Assembly (NCBI RefSeq): GCF_004152845.1
Contig: NZ_SEON01000003.1
Span: 62,001 to 126,000 of the forward strand
Direction of reading: 5' to 3'
Origin: Sphingobium fuliginis
GTDB lineage: Bacteria > Pseudomonadota > Alphaproteobacteria > Sphingomonadales > Sphingomonadaceae
Length of the DNA: 64,000 nucleotides
In this document: positions 52,095 to 61,260 of the stretch, piece after piece
Layout: each line of letters begins with the position of its first letter
Numbering within the stretch: position 1 is the first letter of the stretch
The notes under the pieces: model-generated
Databases searched by the model: none
What the model saw: only the letters and a program-made list of their open reading frames with translations
What the model was told of the DNA's origin: nothing
Program-made: the position numbers and the translations under genes

Positions 52095-52730
52095 TCAGGC
52101 CTGTTGCCGACGTTCCAACTGGGCGTCCACCAGTGCAATGGCCTGCTGGACGGCGGCGTCTATAGTCAAATTGCTGGTGTCGAGCAAGTCCGCTCCATCG
52201 GCCATGCGCAACGGCGCATGATCGCGGCTCATGTCGCGGGTGTCGCGGGCCTGGATGTCCGCGATCAGGCTGTCCATGTCGGGATGGCCGCCATGGTCGA
52301 GCGCGTCCTGATAGCGGCGCTGGGCGCGGACATGGACGCTGGCGGTGACGAAGATCTTGGCGTCGGCATCGGGGGCGATAACGGTGGCGATGTCGCGCCC
52401 GTCCAGGATCGCGCCGCCGGGTTGGGTGGCGAAGTCGCGCTGGCGCCTGACGAGGGCCTGCCGGACGCTTTGGTGGATCGATACGCGGGAGGCGAGCGAG
52501 CCGACGGCTTCGCTGCGCAGCGCGGGATCTTTCAGCATGGCGTCGTCGAAGTCGCAGGCGGCGAGCGCATCGGCTTCATGGTCCGGGTCGCCGCTGGCCT
52601 TGAGCACGGCAAGGCCCACGGCGCGATAGAGCAGGCCGGTATCGAGCACGGGCAGGCCGTAATGCCGGCCCAGCGCCCTGGCGATGGTGCCCTTGCCCGA
52701 TGCGGCGGGGCCGTCGACGGCGATGATCAT
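52095..52730 (-). CDS. cmk: Cytidylate kinase
   Basis: It phosphorylates CMP and dCMP. The start is GTG/ATG at MIIAVDGPAASGKGT (52730), where the P-loop AASGKGT begins, giving 211 residues. Further motifs are DTGLLYRAV, LDGRDIATVI and RYQDAL, all standard. It overlaps the small membrane gene upstream by four bases, so aroA, the 83-aa gene and cmk form one translationally coupled operon. Confidence 0.96.
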   Translation of the reverse strand: MIIAVDGPAASGKGTIARALGRHYGLPVLDTGLLYRAVGLAVLKASGDPDHEADALAACDFDDAMLKDPALRSEAVGSLASRVSIHQSVRQALVRRQRDFATQPGGAILDGRDIATVIAPDADAKIFVTASVHVRAQRRYQDALDHGGHPDMDSLIADIQARDTRDMSRDHAPLRMADGADLLDTSNLTIDAAVQQAIALVDAQLERRQQA

Positions 52731-52978
52731 GATGCTTTGCCTTTCCGCAGCGCCTTGGCGAGGCCGATCAGGGCGATGAAGGCCCATATGACTTCCAGCG
52801 CCATCGACGCGACGTTGAAATGAACCGTCAGCGAGTAGATCAGCAGCACCGCGCCGACCAGGTTAAGCAGGTTGAAGAGGGTGAAGCTCAGCACCTTCGC
52901 CATGTTGCTATAGGCATAGGCAATGACCATCAGGCCGCTGCCGATCAGTCCCAGGATATTGGCAAGGTCGAACGTCAT
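52727..52978 (-). CDS. CBU_0592-type small membrane protein
   Basis: An 83-residue protein with three hydrophobic helices (ILGLIGSGLMVIAYAYSN, FTLFNLLNLVGAVLLIYSL, MALEVIWAFIALIGLAKAL) matches the family annotated after Coxiella CBU_0592. The overlap with aroA (ATGA) and with cmk (ATGA) ties its expression to both. No function is known; its insertion between aroA and cmk is seen in some sphingomonads, as far as I recall. Confidence 0.8.
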   Translation of the reverse strand: MTFDLANILGLIGSGLMVIAYAYSNMAKVLSFTLFNLLNLVGAVLLIYSLTVHFNVASMALEVIWAFIALIGLAKALRKGKAS

Positions 52979-54315
52979 GCAAGTGCGCCGAGCGATTGCA
53001 GCAAAGCGGTGAAACCCGGGAAGCTGGTCGCGACGGGGCGCATGTCGTCGATGGTGACGCCATTGCTGGACACGAGGCCTGCGACCGCGAAGCTCATGGC
53101 GATGCGGTGGTCCAGCTTCGTCGCGACGGGGCCGCCGCCGGGGAGGGGCGCGCCACCGCTGCCCTCTATGACGATGCCGTCCTCCAGTTCCTCGACCTGC
53201 ACGCCGATGGCGCGCAAGCCTGCCGCCATGGTGGCGATGCGGTCCGATTCCTTGACGCGCAATTCTTCCAGGCCGCGGAAGATGCTGCGCCCTTGCGCCA
53301 AGGCGGCGGCGATGAAGGCGACGGGATATTCGTCGATCATCGACGGGGCGCGGGCCGGATCGGGCTCGACGCCCCTCAGCGTCGAGGCCGTGATGACGAG
53401 ATCGCCCACCGGCTCGCCGCCGACTTCGCGCGGGTTTTCGATGAGGATGTCGCCGCCCATCTCGCGCAGCAGATCGACCAGCCCGGCGCGCGTCGCGTTG
53501 AGGCCGACATTGGCGATGGTCACGTTCGATCCCGGAACCAGCAGGGCTGCAACCATCGGGAAAGCGGCGGAGGAGGGGTCGCCGGGAACGATGATCGATT
53601 GCGGGTGGAGTTCGGCTTCGCCCTTGAGCGTGATGATGCGGGTGCCGTCGGCTTCGACCTCCACGTTGAGGTCCGCGCCGAAGCCCTTGAGCATGCGTTC
53701 GCTGTGGTCGCGGGTGGGGATCGGTTCGACCACGCGGGTGATGCCGGGAGTGTTGAGGCCGGCGAGCAGGATGGCCGACTTGACCTGCGCCGATGCCACG
53801 GGAAGGCGATAGTCCAGCGGCACGGCCGGGCAGGCGCCGCGCATGGTAAGGGGCAGGCGGTCTCCGGGACTGGTGGTGAAGCTGGCGCCCATGCGCGACA
53901 GCGGATCGGTGACGCGGGCCATGGGGCGCTTGCTGAGGGAGGCGTCGCCCACGAAGGTGGCGGTGATGGCGTGGCTTGCGACCAGTCCCATCAGCAGGCG
54001 GGTGGAGGTGCCGCTATTGCCCATGTCGAGCGCGCTTTCCGGCTGGAGCAGGCCGCCGACGCCCACCCCATGGATGTGCCAGATGCCGTCCGCATCCCTG
54101 CGGATGTCCGCGCCCATCGCCCGCATGGCGGCGGCGGTGGCGAGGACGTCCTCACCCTCCAGCAGCCCTTCGACCCGACTCTCGCCCACGGCCAGCGCGG
54201 AGAGCATCAGCGAGCGGTGCGAAATGCTCTTGTCGCCCGGCACGGCGATCGAGCCGGAAAGGGCCGGGGCGGCGGTGAAGGTCATGGACATGGGCTGGTC
54301 GGAAGAAGCGGTCAC
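52975..54315 (-). CDS. aroA: 3-phosphoshikimate 1-carboxyvinyltransferase (EPSP synthase)
   Basis: It joins PEP and shikimate-3-phosphate in aromatic synthesis. The sequence resembles the class II enzymes: PGDKSISHRSLMLSALA, LDMGNSGTSTRLLMGL, GDASLSKRPMARV, ASAQVKSAILLAGL, RAPSMIDEYPVAF and GLEELRVKESDR. The Gly in GNSGT is retained; a Gly-to-Ala change there marks some glyphosate-tolerant forms and is absent. GTG 54315 is the drawn start, with ATG 54291 as alternative. First gene of aroA-cmk. Confidence 0.96.
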   Translation of the reverse strand: MTASSDQPMSMTFTAAPALSGSIAVPGDKSISHRSLMLSALAVGESRVEGLLEGEDVLATAAAMRAMGADIRRDADGIWHIHGVGVGGLLQPESALDMGNSGTSTRLLMGLVASHAITATFVGDASLSKRPMARVTDPLSRMGASFTTSPGDRLPLTMRGACPAVPLDYRLPVASAQVKSAILLAGLNTPGITRVVEPIPTRDHSERMLKGFGADLNVEVEADGTRIITLKGEAELHPQSIIVPGDPSSAAFPMVAALLVPGSNVTIANVGLNATRAGLVDLLREMGGDILIENPREVGGEPVGDLVITASTLRGVEPDPARAPSMIDEYPVAFIAAALAQGRSIFRGLEELRVKESDRIATMAAGLRAIGVQVEELEDGIVIEGSGGAPLPGGGPVATKLDHRIAMSFAVAGLVSSNGVTIDDMRPVATSFPGFTALLQSLGALA

Positions 54316-54464
54316 GGGTCAATCCGTCTGCAAAACTTGAAAAAATGCGCCCGGCTTTTGACAGCGCGGTTTCGCTATGGCAAGGCGCCGTCTCTTCGCG
54401 GGCGACCCTGTCGTGCCGCGTAATTTCTGTTTTGAGCACTCGCAAGAGAAGGACAAGGCCGGAC

Positions 54465-54800
54465 ATGGTCAAGGCTGAATGGGGCACGAAGCGTACCTGC
54501 CCGAAATGCGCCACGCGCTTCTACGACCTGGGCAAGGATGACCCGGTCACCTGCATCAACTGCGGCACGGCCTGGGAACCGGAACCGGTGCTGAAGTCGA
54601 AGCAGCCGCTGCCCTATGAGGAAGCGCCCAAGAAGGTCATCGAAACCGCCGATGGCGAGATCGAGACGGCGGACGACGATCTGGACCTGGATCTGGACGT
54701 GGATGATGACGGCGATTCGCCGGACAATGACGTCGATCTGGGCGGCGACGACGATCTGGGCGTCGACGCCGGCGGGGACGATGGCGACGACGACAATTAA
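54465..54800 (+). CDS. TIGR02300 family protein (zinc-ribbon, acidic tail)
   Basis: The 111-residue protein starts KAEWGTKRTCPKCATRFYDLGKDDPVTCINC, a four-Cys zinc ribbon with the family's FYDLG phrase, then turns into an almost purely acidic tail (many Asp with Gly). TIGR02300 proteins are confined to alphaproteobacteria and have no assigned function; a role in nucleic-acid or protein chaperoning is only suggested by the zinc ribbon and acidic tail. The start at ATG 54465 fits the family. It is divergent from aroA. Confidence 0.88.
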   Translation: MVKAEWGTKRTCPKCATRFYDLGKDDPVTCINCGTAWEPEPVLKSKQPLPYEEAPKKVIETADGEIETADDDLDLDLDVDDDGDSPDNDVDLGGDDDLGVDAGGDDGDDDN

Positions 54801-54888
54801 TTGAATTTTGTGCTTGCCAAGGAGTTCGCCGCCACCTAATGGCAGCGGCCTCCGAGGCGCCGCCCCAACGGCGCCGACACTGGAAAAC

Positions 54889-54964
54889 GGGGCCTTAGCT
54901 CAGCTGGGAGAGCGCCTGCATGGCATGCAGGAGGTCAGCGGTTCGATCCCGCTAGGCTCCACCA
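54889..54964 (+). tRNA. tRNA-Ala (anticodon GGC), copy 1
   Basis: Acceptor arms GGGGCCT/AGGCTCC, anticodon stem CCTGC/GCAGG with loop ATGGCAT, T-loop TTCGATC and encoded CCA form a complete 76-nt gene. It is identical to copy 2 at 55160, while the flanks differ. Confidence 0.97.
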
Positions 54965-55011
54965 GTTTTTCGGGAAAAGAAAATGTCCGGGGGACATTTT
55001 CCCGAAAAACT
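54964..55011 (+). terminator. Long nested hairpin after tRNA-Ala copy 1
   Basis: Outer arms AGTTTTTCGGGAAAA (54964-54978) and TTTTCCCGAAAAACT (54997-55011) enclose an inner stem AAATGTCC/GGACATTT. It starts on the last base of the tRNA. It could end the tRNA transcript, although no T-run follows. Confidence 0.45.
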
Positions 55012-55159
55012 CCCGAGCGCAAGCGAGGAGTGTGGCGAGGTTGCAAGTGACCTCGATTAACACTCCAAAGCCACGCAAGGAGTGTTCTATATTTGGCCGA
55101 CGGCTTTATGCCGGACATGGCCTGATCCATTGGGATGCGGTATGATGCCGCGCAACGAT

Positions 55160-55235
55160 GGGGCCTTAGCTCAGCTGGGAGAGCGCCTGCATGGCATGCA
55201 GGAGGTCAGCGGTTCGATCCCGCTAGGCTCCACCA
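55160..55235 (+). tRNA. tRNA-Ala (anticodon GGC), copy 2
   Basis: A base-for-base duplicate of the copy at 54889, with complete arms and encoded CCA. A TATGAT sequence lies about 15 bases before it, which could be its own -10 box. Confidence 0.97.
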
Positions 55236-55662
55236 ACTTTCCCCTATCATCTGAAGTAGCTCGCCATGGGCCAGCTTCTCGATCCGATCAGGATTGTAGG
55301 CTGATGTTTTGCGGCTGATTTCTGCCGCTTTCCGCCGAAGTTCATAGTGTATGCGCGCGTGCGCCCGCGCACGCATATGCGTAGGAACCCAATATATCAG
55401 ACGTTTCAAAGACGGAGCCTGGTAGGCTGGCCGGGGCGGGATAGGACAGGTGGAATGGCCGCCTGTGGGGAAAATAGGATGCTTTTTGCGTATGTTGTTG
55501 CCGTTGGGTTACTATGGCTGATCCTCAGTTGCTAGTTTAAGTGCAGAATCTGACCGGTGAAAGAAGCGTCTGGAATCGACCGTTTCTTGCTGCTCGCACC
55601 TCCGTGCAAGCGATCCGAAACCAGACATTGCTGCGGCGTAGGTCAGTGCTTTACATGGTGCG
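55236..55662. other. Gene-poor segment with dispersed CG-rich repeat
   Basis: No convincing gene is present in these 427 bases. At 55331-55384 a GCCGAAGTTCA box precedes an alternating purine-pyrimidine dyad (TATGCGCGCGTGCGC...GCGCACGCATATG). This is an inverted relative of the element at about 20321-20372. The rest has ordinary composition and no clear promoter. Confidence 0.5.
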
Positions 55663-56349
55663 ATGAAGCAAGCGGCGCACCTCGAGAACCTTACTCTCGC
55701 CAAAGACGGGGCACAGCACATTCCCGCTGCTGTATTGCCGCTGCTTCCAGACATATGTGCGGCGTTGCGTGAACTTCCTCATGAGCAGGCAGGCGTTCGT
55801 ATCCACGGCATCCAAGGCCTCCGGCCTTTTCTGGCTGCAAATGGCGCAATAGGCTCCGTTGCAGCAGAATTTCTTGGATCGCGATGCCGCCCCGTTCGTG
55901 CAATCCTGTTTGACAAAACCGCTGCAACGGACTGGTCGTTGGGATGGCATCAGGACCGCACAATCTGCGTGAAGCGGCGGATCGATGTCGAGGGTTATGG
56001 GCCATGGACGATCAAAGGCGGAATGCAGCATGTCGCGCCGCCGTTTGAACTGCTGGCCCGGATGTTGACCCTTCGGGTTCATCTGGACGACGTGCCCGCT
56101 CAAAATTCGCCGCTGTTGATTGCTCCAGGCTCTCATGTCGGTGGGCGCGTACCGGTCGAACAATATGATGATGTTGTTGCTCAATCCGGCATTTACACCT
56201 GCCTCGCCAAGACTGGCGACGTGTGGGTGTATTCAACTCCCATCCTACACGCCTCGGAGGCGGCGAGCGTCATGGGCCACCGTCGAGTCTTGCAGATCGA
56301 TTATTCGGCAGATGAGCTTGCGGGCGGGCTGGAGTGGCTGGGCGTGTAA
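55663..56349 (+). CDS. Phytanoyl-CoA dioxygenase (PhyH) family protein
   Basis: A 228-residue Fe(II)/2-oxoglutarate-type oxygenase. The iron-binding pattern is LGWHQDRTI (His-x-Asp) with distal His in PILHASEAAS, and an Arg in HRRVLQIDYS suited to 2-oxoglutarate. The core beta segments LTLRVHLDDVP and SPLLIAPGSH match the double-stranded beta-helix. The substrate is unknown; relatives act on small acids, amino acids or antibiotics. It lies alone in an atypical segment downstream of duplicated tRNA-Ala genes. Confidence 0.8.
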   Translation: MKQAAHLENLTLAKDGAQHIPAAVLPLLPDICAALRELPHEQAGVRIHGIQGLRPFLAANGAIGSVAAEFLGSRCRPVRAILFDKTAATDWSLGWHQDRTICVKRRIDVEGYGPWTIKGGMQHVAPPFELLARMLTLRVHLDDVPAQNSPLLIAPGSHVGGRVPVEQYDDVVAQSGIYTCLAKTGDVWVYSTPILHASEAASVMGHRRVLQIDYSADELAGGLEWLGV

Positions 56350-56418
56350 TAGCGGCAAGCGACCATTGCCGGTCGTTCGTATCGGATGAAACCGCGACCA
56401 AAACCTGCCCGACTTTGG

Positions 56419-56976
56419 CTACTCCCAAGAGAAGATGGTACGCAATTTGCAGTTGGATGGCGACTGACCTTCCTCAAATAGTTCTACCCGATCAATTGCA
56501 TCCAATTGAGGACGGGTGAACGATTTTGGCGATGTGAAATAGGCAGCGCCGTGTTCGCCATTCCAGATTGCTATTTGGTAAAGGCCTTCCGCTCGCTTTT
56601 GTGCAAATCGTGCAGGACTGTTGGAAGAGTGGGCCTTAACAATCCGACCCTTCGGACGACTGGCCCATCCTACTCCATGCACTTCGAGGGTCCCGAAAGC
56701 ACCTTCCCAGCGGAAGCTGCCTCCGTGTATCCCGCCTTCCAAAGTCGTGACCTTCTCACCATCTCGCAGGTCGATAATCGGTGAATAGCCGCAAAACCGT
56801 CCTGGCCCCACAATGCTGCTGGCGTTCGCTGAACCAGTGACTGATGCCAACAATCCCATCATTGCTGCGATTATTGTTCTCGCGCCGGCCTCTTTGGTAA
56901 ATCCGGATGTCCGGTATAACGCTTTACCATCCGATAGCGGAAGGTCCCTGAATCCACCCATCTTTATCATTCCCAT
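56419..56976 (-). CDS. Exported hypothetical protein (185 aa, start uncertain)
   Basis: A hydrophobic stretch (TIIAAMMGLLASVTGSANA) with an Ala-x-Ala-like end suggests a signal peptide. The frame opens at 56976, but ATG at about 56862-56859 would give a normal-length signal. The mature part has GRFCGYSPIIDL, an aromatic HGGSFRWEGAFG region and a CKLRTIFSWE end, with no recognised family. It is convergent with the PhyH gene, and base composition is lower in GC than in the core, so both may have arrived together. Confidence 0.5.
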   Translation of the reverse strand: MGMIKMGGFRDLPLSDGKALYRTSGFTKEAGARTIIAAMMGLLASVTGSANASSIVGPGRFCGYSPIIDLRDGEKVTTLEGGIHGGSFRWEGAFGTLEVHGVGWASRPKGRIVKAHSSNSPARFAQKRAEGLYQIAIWNGEHGAAYFTSPKSFTRPQLDAIDRVELFEEGQSPSNCKLRTIFSWE

Positions 56977-57056
56977 ACAAAACGGTACCTGCCACCGCTA
57001 TTTCATCCGGTATCTACGTATTGGACGGCGGTCTTGAGAAAAGGCTCGATTGACGG

Positions 57057-59333
57057 CTAGGCAGGCTGGACGAAGCTGTCCATCACCCGCTTCCGACCCG
57101 CCGTTTCGAAATCGATCTCCAGCTTGTTGCCTTCGATCTCCGCCACCGTGCCGTAGCCGAATTTCTGGTGGAAGACGCGCAGGCCGACGCTCATGTCATC
57201 CCGCCCCTTGTTGCCGAGCGAGACCGCTGATGCGCGCGCCTCCACGATCCTTGCGGGTTCGCGGGTGAACTGTCCGCTCTGTTGGGCGCGCTGCCACCCG
57301 GGGCCGCGACCGGTGCCGCGCTGGACATTGGCGAAGGGATCGGCCCGCTCCGACCAGTTGGCGCGCCAGAGCGAGGCGCCGCCGGACATGCTGCTTTCCT
57401 CCTCCACATGTTCGGGAGGCAATTCCCCGACGAAGCGCGAAGGGATGGAGCTGGTCCACTGGCCATAGATGCGGCGGTTGGCGGCGTGCAGGATGACGCA
57501 GGACTTCCTCGCCCGCGTGATCGCGACATAGGCGAGGCGGCGTTCCTCCTCCAGGCTGTTGAGGCCGCCTTCGTCGAGCGCGCGCTGGGAGGGGAAGATG
57601 CCTTCTTCCCACCCCGCGAGGAAGACCGTGTCGAACTCCAGCCCCTTGGCGGCGTGGATGGTCATGATCGTGACCTTGCGCTCGTCCTGTTGCGCCTCAT
57701 TGTCCATGACGAGGCTTACATGCTCCAGGAATGCGCCCAGCGTCTCATATTCCTCCATGGCGCGGGTCAGTTCGTTGAGGTTCTCCAGCCTTCCCGCGCT
57801 TTCGGCGGTGCGTTCGGCCTGGAGCATGGCGGTGTAGCCGCTTTCGTCCAATATCTGTCGGGCCAGTTCGGCATGGGGAAGTTGCACCGCGCGGTCCCGC
57901 CAGCGGGCGAGATCGCCGATGAAGGCGCCAAGGCTGCGGCGGGCCTGCGGCGTCATCTCGTCCGTGTCGAGGATTCGCGCGGCGGCGAGGGCAAGCGGAA
58001 CGCCCTCCGCCCGGGCAAGCCGATGCAGCTTTTCCACGGCCTTGTCGCCCAGGCCGCGCTTGGGGACGTTGACGATCCGTTCGAACGCCAGGTCATCGGC
58101 GGGCTGATTGACCAGGCGAAGATAGGCGAGCGCGTCCCGGATCTCGGCGCGTTCATAGAAGCGGAAGCCGCCCACGATGCGATAGGGCAGGCCGATCTGG
58201 ATGAAGCGGTCTTCGAACTCGCGCGTCTGGTGCTGGGCCCGGACGAGGATGGCGACCCCCTCCAGCGATTGGCCGCTGCGTTCGATCGATTCGATCTCGT
58301 CGCCCACGCGCCGCGCTTCCTCCGGCCCGTCCCAGACGCCGATGATGCGGACCTTCTCGCCCACGTCGATGTCGGTCCAGAGCGTCTTGCCCAGGCGATT
58401 GCCATTTTCCGCGATCACTCCTGACGCAGCGCCCAATATATGGGGTGTCGAGCGATAATTCTGTTCCAGCCGGACGATCTTCGCGCCGGGAAAATCCTTT
58501 TCGAACCGCAGGATATTGGCGACTTCCGCCCCCCGCCATGAATAGATAGACTGGTCGTCGTCTCCCACACAGCAGATGTTCTTGCGCTGCTGGGCGAGCA
58601 GGCGCAGCCACAGATACTGGCTGCTGTTGGTGTCCTGATATTCGTCCACCATGATATAGCGGAAGCGCTGCTGATAGCTTTCCAGCACGTCCCGATGGCG
58701 TTTCAGAATCGTCAGAACATGCAGCAGCAAGTCCCCGAAATCGCAGGCATTCACGTCCCGAAGACGCGCCTGATAGGCGGCGTAGAGCTTCTGCCCCTTT
58801 CCGTTGGCATAGCCCTCGCTCTCGCCGGCGCCGATTTCCTCCGGCGTCAGCCCCTTGTTCTTCCACTGGTCGATGAGGCCGGCGAGCTGGCGTGCGGGCC
58901 AGCGCTTCTCGTCGATTCCCTCCGCCTGGATGAGCTGCTTCATCAGGCGAAGCTGATCGTCCGTGTCGAGGATGGTGAAATTGGATTGCAGCCCCACCAG
59001 TTCGGCATGGCGGCGCAGCATCTTCGCGGCGATGGCGTGGAAGGTGCCCAGCCAGGGCATGCCTTCGACGGCGGGGCCGATCATCCGACCGACGCGTTCC
59101 CGCATTTCGCGCGCCGCCTTGTTGGTGAAGGTGACTGCGAGGATTTCCGAAGGATAGGCCCGACGGGTGGCGATCAGATGGGCGAGGCGAGCGGTGAGCG
59201 CTGCCGTCTTGCCCGTGCCGGCGCCTGCAAGCACCAGCACCGGCCCCTCGGTCGTGAGCACGGCCTCCCGCTGGGGTTCGTTCAGCCCCTGGAGATAGGG
59301 GGGATCGTCGGGGGAGGGAGCGGGCAGAGTCAT
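57057..59333 (-). CDS. uvrD: ATP-dependent DNA helicase UvrD/PcrA
   Basis: An SF1A helicase for nucleotide-excision and mismatch repair. The N-terminus has the Q-motif region LNEPQREAVLTTEGP and Walker A GAGTGKTAAL. Motif II is MVDEYQDTN, motif III GDDDQSIYSWRGA, motif IV region LEQNYRSTPHIL, motif V TIHAAKGLEFDTVFLAG and motif VI EERRLAYVAITRARK. The full 758-residue length and the C-terminal Tudor-like segment (VGLRVFHQKFGYGTVAEIEG) fit PcrA/UvrD II. It is monocistronic, with GFA gene divergent. Confidence 0.96.
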   Translation of the reverse strand: MTLPAPSPDDPPYLQGLNEPQREAVLTTEGPVLVLAGAGTGKTAALTARLAHLIATRRAYPSEILAVTFTNKAAREMRERVGRMIGPAVEGMPWLGTFHAIAAKMLRRHAELVGLQSNFTILDTDDQLRLMKQLIQAEGIDEKRWPARQLAGLIDQWKNKGLTPEEIGAGESEGYANGKGQKLYAAYQARLRDVNACDFGDLLLHVLTILKRHRDVLESYQQRFRYIMVDEYQDTNSSQYLWLRLLAQQRKNICCVGDDDQSIYSWRGAEVANILRFEKDFPGAKIVRLEQNYRSTPHILGAASGVIAENGNRLGKTLWTDIDVGEKVRIIGVWDGPEEARRVGDEIESIERSGQSLEGVAILVRAQHQTREFEDRFIQIGLPYRIVGGFRFYERAEIRDALAYLRLVNQPADDLAFERIVNVPKRGLGDKAVEKLHRLARAEGVPLALAAARILDTDEMTPQARRSLGAFIGDLARWRDRAVQLPHAELARQILDESGYTAMLQAERTAESAGRLENLNELTRAMEEYETLGAFLEHVSLVMDNEAQQDERKVTIMTIHAAKGLEFDTVFLAGWEEGIFPSQRALDEGGLNSLEEERRLAYVAITRARKSCVILHAANRRIYGQWTSSIPSRFVGELPPEHVEEESSMSGGASLWRANWSERADPFANVQRGTGRGPGWQRAQQSGQFTREPARIVEARASAVSLGNKGRDDMSVGLRVFHQKFGYGTVAEIEGNKLEIDFETAGRKRVMDSFVQPA

Positions 59334-59439
59334 GCGCTATCAACTAGGATGCCGGGCGGGAAGCGGCAAGGGCGGGCGGCCCTTGCACCGTTGCTCCTTC
59401 TATGAGAACAAAAGGCGAATCATGCAAGGAGTAAAGGCC

Positions 59440-59835
59440 ATGTTCTCGGGGCGGTGCCAATGCGGGGCGATCCATTACGAAGCGCAGGGCGAGCCGGCCT
59501 ATAGCGCGCTGTGCCATTGTTCGGATTGCCGGAAAAGCGCGGGCGCGCCGATGGTGGGCTGGGCCCTGTTCCCTGAAGAACAGGTGACGGTGACGGGTCG
59601 GCCGGTGGCATACCGGTCCTCCGACAATGTGACGCGGGAATTTTGCGGAACCTGCGGTACGGGCCTTTTCTACCGCAATGCCGCCGTTTTCCCCGGCATG
59701 ATCGACATCCAGACCGGAACGCTGGACGACCAGTCGAACCTGCCGCCAGCCATCCACGTCCAATTTGCCGAGGCTGCGCCATGGATGGAGGGCGCGCATC
59801 AACTGCCCAAGTTCCAGCGCTACCCCGAGGCCTGA
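59440..59835 (+). CDS. GFA family glutathione-dependent enzyme-like protein
   Basis: The family (named after glutathione-dependent formaldehyde-activating enzyme) binds two zinc ions through Cys. Here CQCG (C6, C8), CHCSDC (C25, C27, C30) and CGTCG supply the ligands. The 131-residue length is usual. The start is ATG 59440, with AAGGAG upstream at eight bases. Substrate is unknown, since few GFA proteins actually act on formaldehyde. It is divergent from uvrD. Confidence 0.9.
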   Translation: MFSGRCQCGAIHYEAQGEPAYSALCHCSDCRKSAGAPMVGWALFPEEQVTVTGRPVAYRSSDNVTREFCGTCGTGLFYRNAAVFPGMIDIQTGTLDDQSNLPPAIHVQFAEAAPWMEGAHQLPKFQRYPEA

Positions 59836-59971
59836 GGCCGACGGGCAGGATCGTCTGGCGGCGCATCCGCAACGGCTCGTCGCCCGGGCCGGAACGCAGG
59901 CATCGCGCATCCGGTTCTTTGTTCAGCCCAAACGGTAGAACGGGGCGAGAACAAAGGAAAGGATGATCCCG

Positions 59972-60445
59972 ATGAAATCGATCCTGTTGGCAGGTGCGGC
60001 CATATTGGCCTTCGGCACCGGCGTTACCGGCATTGCGATCGCGCAGGACATGCCGGCTTCGGCGCAGCCGCCCGCCGCCGATACGCCGCCTCCGCCCGAC
60101 CAGGGCGCGACGCCTGCGACGCCGGCGACCCCCGCCGAACCGGGAGCGACGCCAGCCAGCCCGGCCACTCCGGCGACGCCCGCGACACCGCCCCCAGCCG
60201 CCGATCCCAATGCGGGGCAGCCGACCGGAGCCGTGCCGCCGGACACGGGCATGCAACCGGCTCCTGCCGGCGTTCCGCGTGATCCCTCCGCTCCTGTCGG
60301 AACCTCAGCCAATCCCGCGACCGTGGGTGGCAATATGACGCCGCCGCCGACCGAGCAGAAGGATTATCCGCTGTGCAGCAGGACCGTGCAGGATAGCTGC
60401 ATCAACCGGAGCGAAGCGCCCAAGTCCATGCGCAAGCGGCGTTGA
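59972..60445 (+). CDS. Exported Pro/Ala/Thr-rich protein (157 aa)
   Basis: A signal peptide (MKSILLAGAAILAFGTGVTGIAIAQ) is followed by about 70 residues of imperfect PATPATP repeats and then a short conserved-looking end, DYPLCSRTVQDSCINRSEAPKS, with two Cys. The repeats form an extended, probably cell-wall-spanning linker. The tail motif is found in small sphingomonad exported proteins, from memory. An alternative start lies three codons earlier. Function unknown. Confidence 0.7.
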   Translation: MKSILLAGAAILAFGTGVTGIAIAQDMPASAQPPAADTPPPPDQGATPATPATPAEPGATPASPATPATPATPPPAADPNAGQPTGAVPPDTGMQPAPAGVPRDPSAPVGTSANPATVGGNMTPPPTEQKDYPLCSRTVQDSCINRSEAPKSMRKRR

Positions 60446-60652
60446 TGCTTGCCAGGCCGGGCATGGCGGCGATCATGGTCGCCATGCCCGGTCCGGTCGC
60501 GCCGCCGGTCAGGCTGTGCCGGTCGAGCACCGTCAGCAAGGTCGCCGGGGCTGGTCCCGATATTCCGGTCGCAGCCTGGGTGCAATGCGCAGCCGCGGAG
60601 ATGGCCCATGGTCATGTCCGTCGCGCCATCACTTTGCCCAATCCCCGCCGCA

Positions 60653-61201
60653 CTATTCGGCGCGCTCCGTTGCGCGCAGCAGCGTCAGTCGGGCCTTTCC
60701 AACGTCACGGGTCGTCTCCACGGTAAAGCCCTTTACGGCCACATCCTCGCGCCGGTCGGTTTCGATGCTGATCCAGCTTGCGGGGCCGGTCCAGCCCAGG
60801 CGGCTCAGCTTGTCCAGCGCCACCATGCCAGCGCCGCTCTGATAGGGCGGATCCATGAAGATGAGGTCGAGCGGCTCGCTTGCCGGACCCAGCGACAGGA
60901 CGCTGCTCTGGCGGATGTCGGGGCGGATGCCCAGCTTGTCGCCATTGGCCCGGATCGCGTCCAGCGCCGCGCGGTCCTGTTCCACGAAGATGCAGCTTGC
61001 CGCGCCGCGCGAGAGCGCTTCGAACCCCAGAGCGCCCGAGCCCGCGAAGAAATCGCCGACGCTCAGCCCCTCGAAGGAGCCGATCCGGCTCAGCAGCATG
61101 GAAAACAGGGTTTCCCGGGTGCGGTCCGCCGTAGGGCGTGTTGCGTCGCCCTTGGGGGCGGTAAGGGGGCGACCCCGCCATTGGCCTGCAATTATTCTCA
61201 T
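60653..61201 (-). CDS. rsmD: 16S rRNA (guanine-966-N2)-methyltransferase
   Basis: The start is MRIIAGQWRGR (61201), giving the usual 182 residues; the longer upstream frame runs through a dispersed repeat. SAM-binding motif I reads VGDFFAGSGALGFEAL, and the catalytic DPPY is in IFMDPPYQSG. RPTADRTRETLFSML is the typical N-terminal phrase. It modifies G966 of 16S rRNA. It is downstream of an RluB-like pseudouridine synthase on the same strand, so both rRNA-modifying enzymes may be co-transcribed. Confidence 0.95.
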   Translation of the reverse strand: MRIIAGQWRGRPLTAPKGDATRPTADRTRETLFSMLLSRIGSFEGLSVGDFFAGSGALGFEALSRGAASCIFVEQDRAALDAIRANGDKLGIRPDIRQSSVLSLGPASEPLDLIFMDPPYQSGAGMVALDKLSRLGWTGPASWISIETDRREDVAVKGFTVETTRDVGKARLTLLRATERAE

Positions 61202-61230
61202 GGGCTGGCTCGTTCCAGAAAAGAAGGGCC

Positions 61231-61254
61231 CCTCGACAGGCTCAGGGCGAACGG
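61231..61254. repeat. Dispersed sphingomonad repeat
   Basis: CCTCGACAGGCTCAGG and GCGAACGG match the family at 24049-24087 and 24380-24428. On the minus strand it translates as VRPEPVEG, a well-known artefact peptide in sphingomonad annotations. It sits in the short gap between rsmD and the pseudouridine synthase. Confidence 0.65.
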
Positions 61255-61260
61255 AGGGGG

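Noticed and set aside
55206-55409. A 67-codon minus-strand frame reaching into tRNA-Ala copy 2
   Set aside because: Its end (GESWWSLAGSNR) is a translation of the tRNA, a known artefact; the rest is the dispersed repeat.
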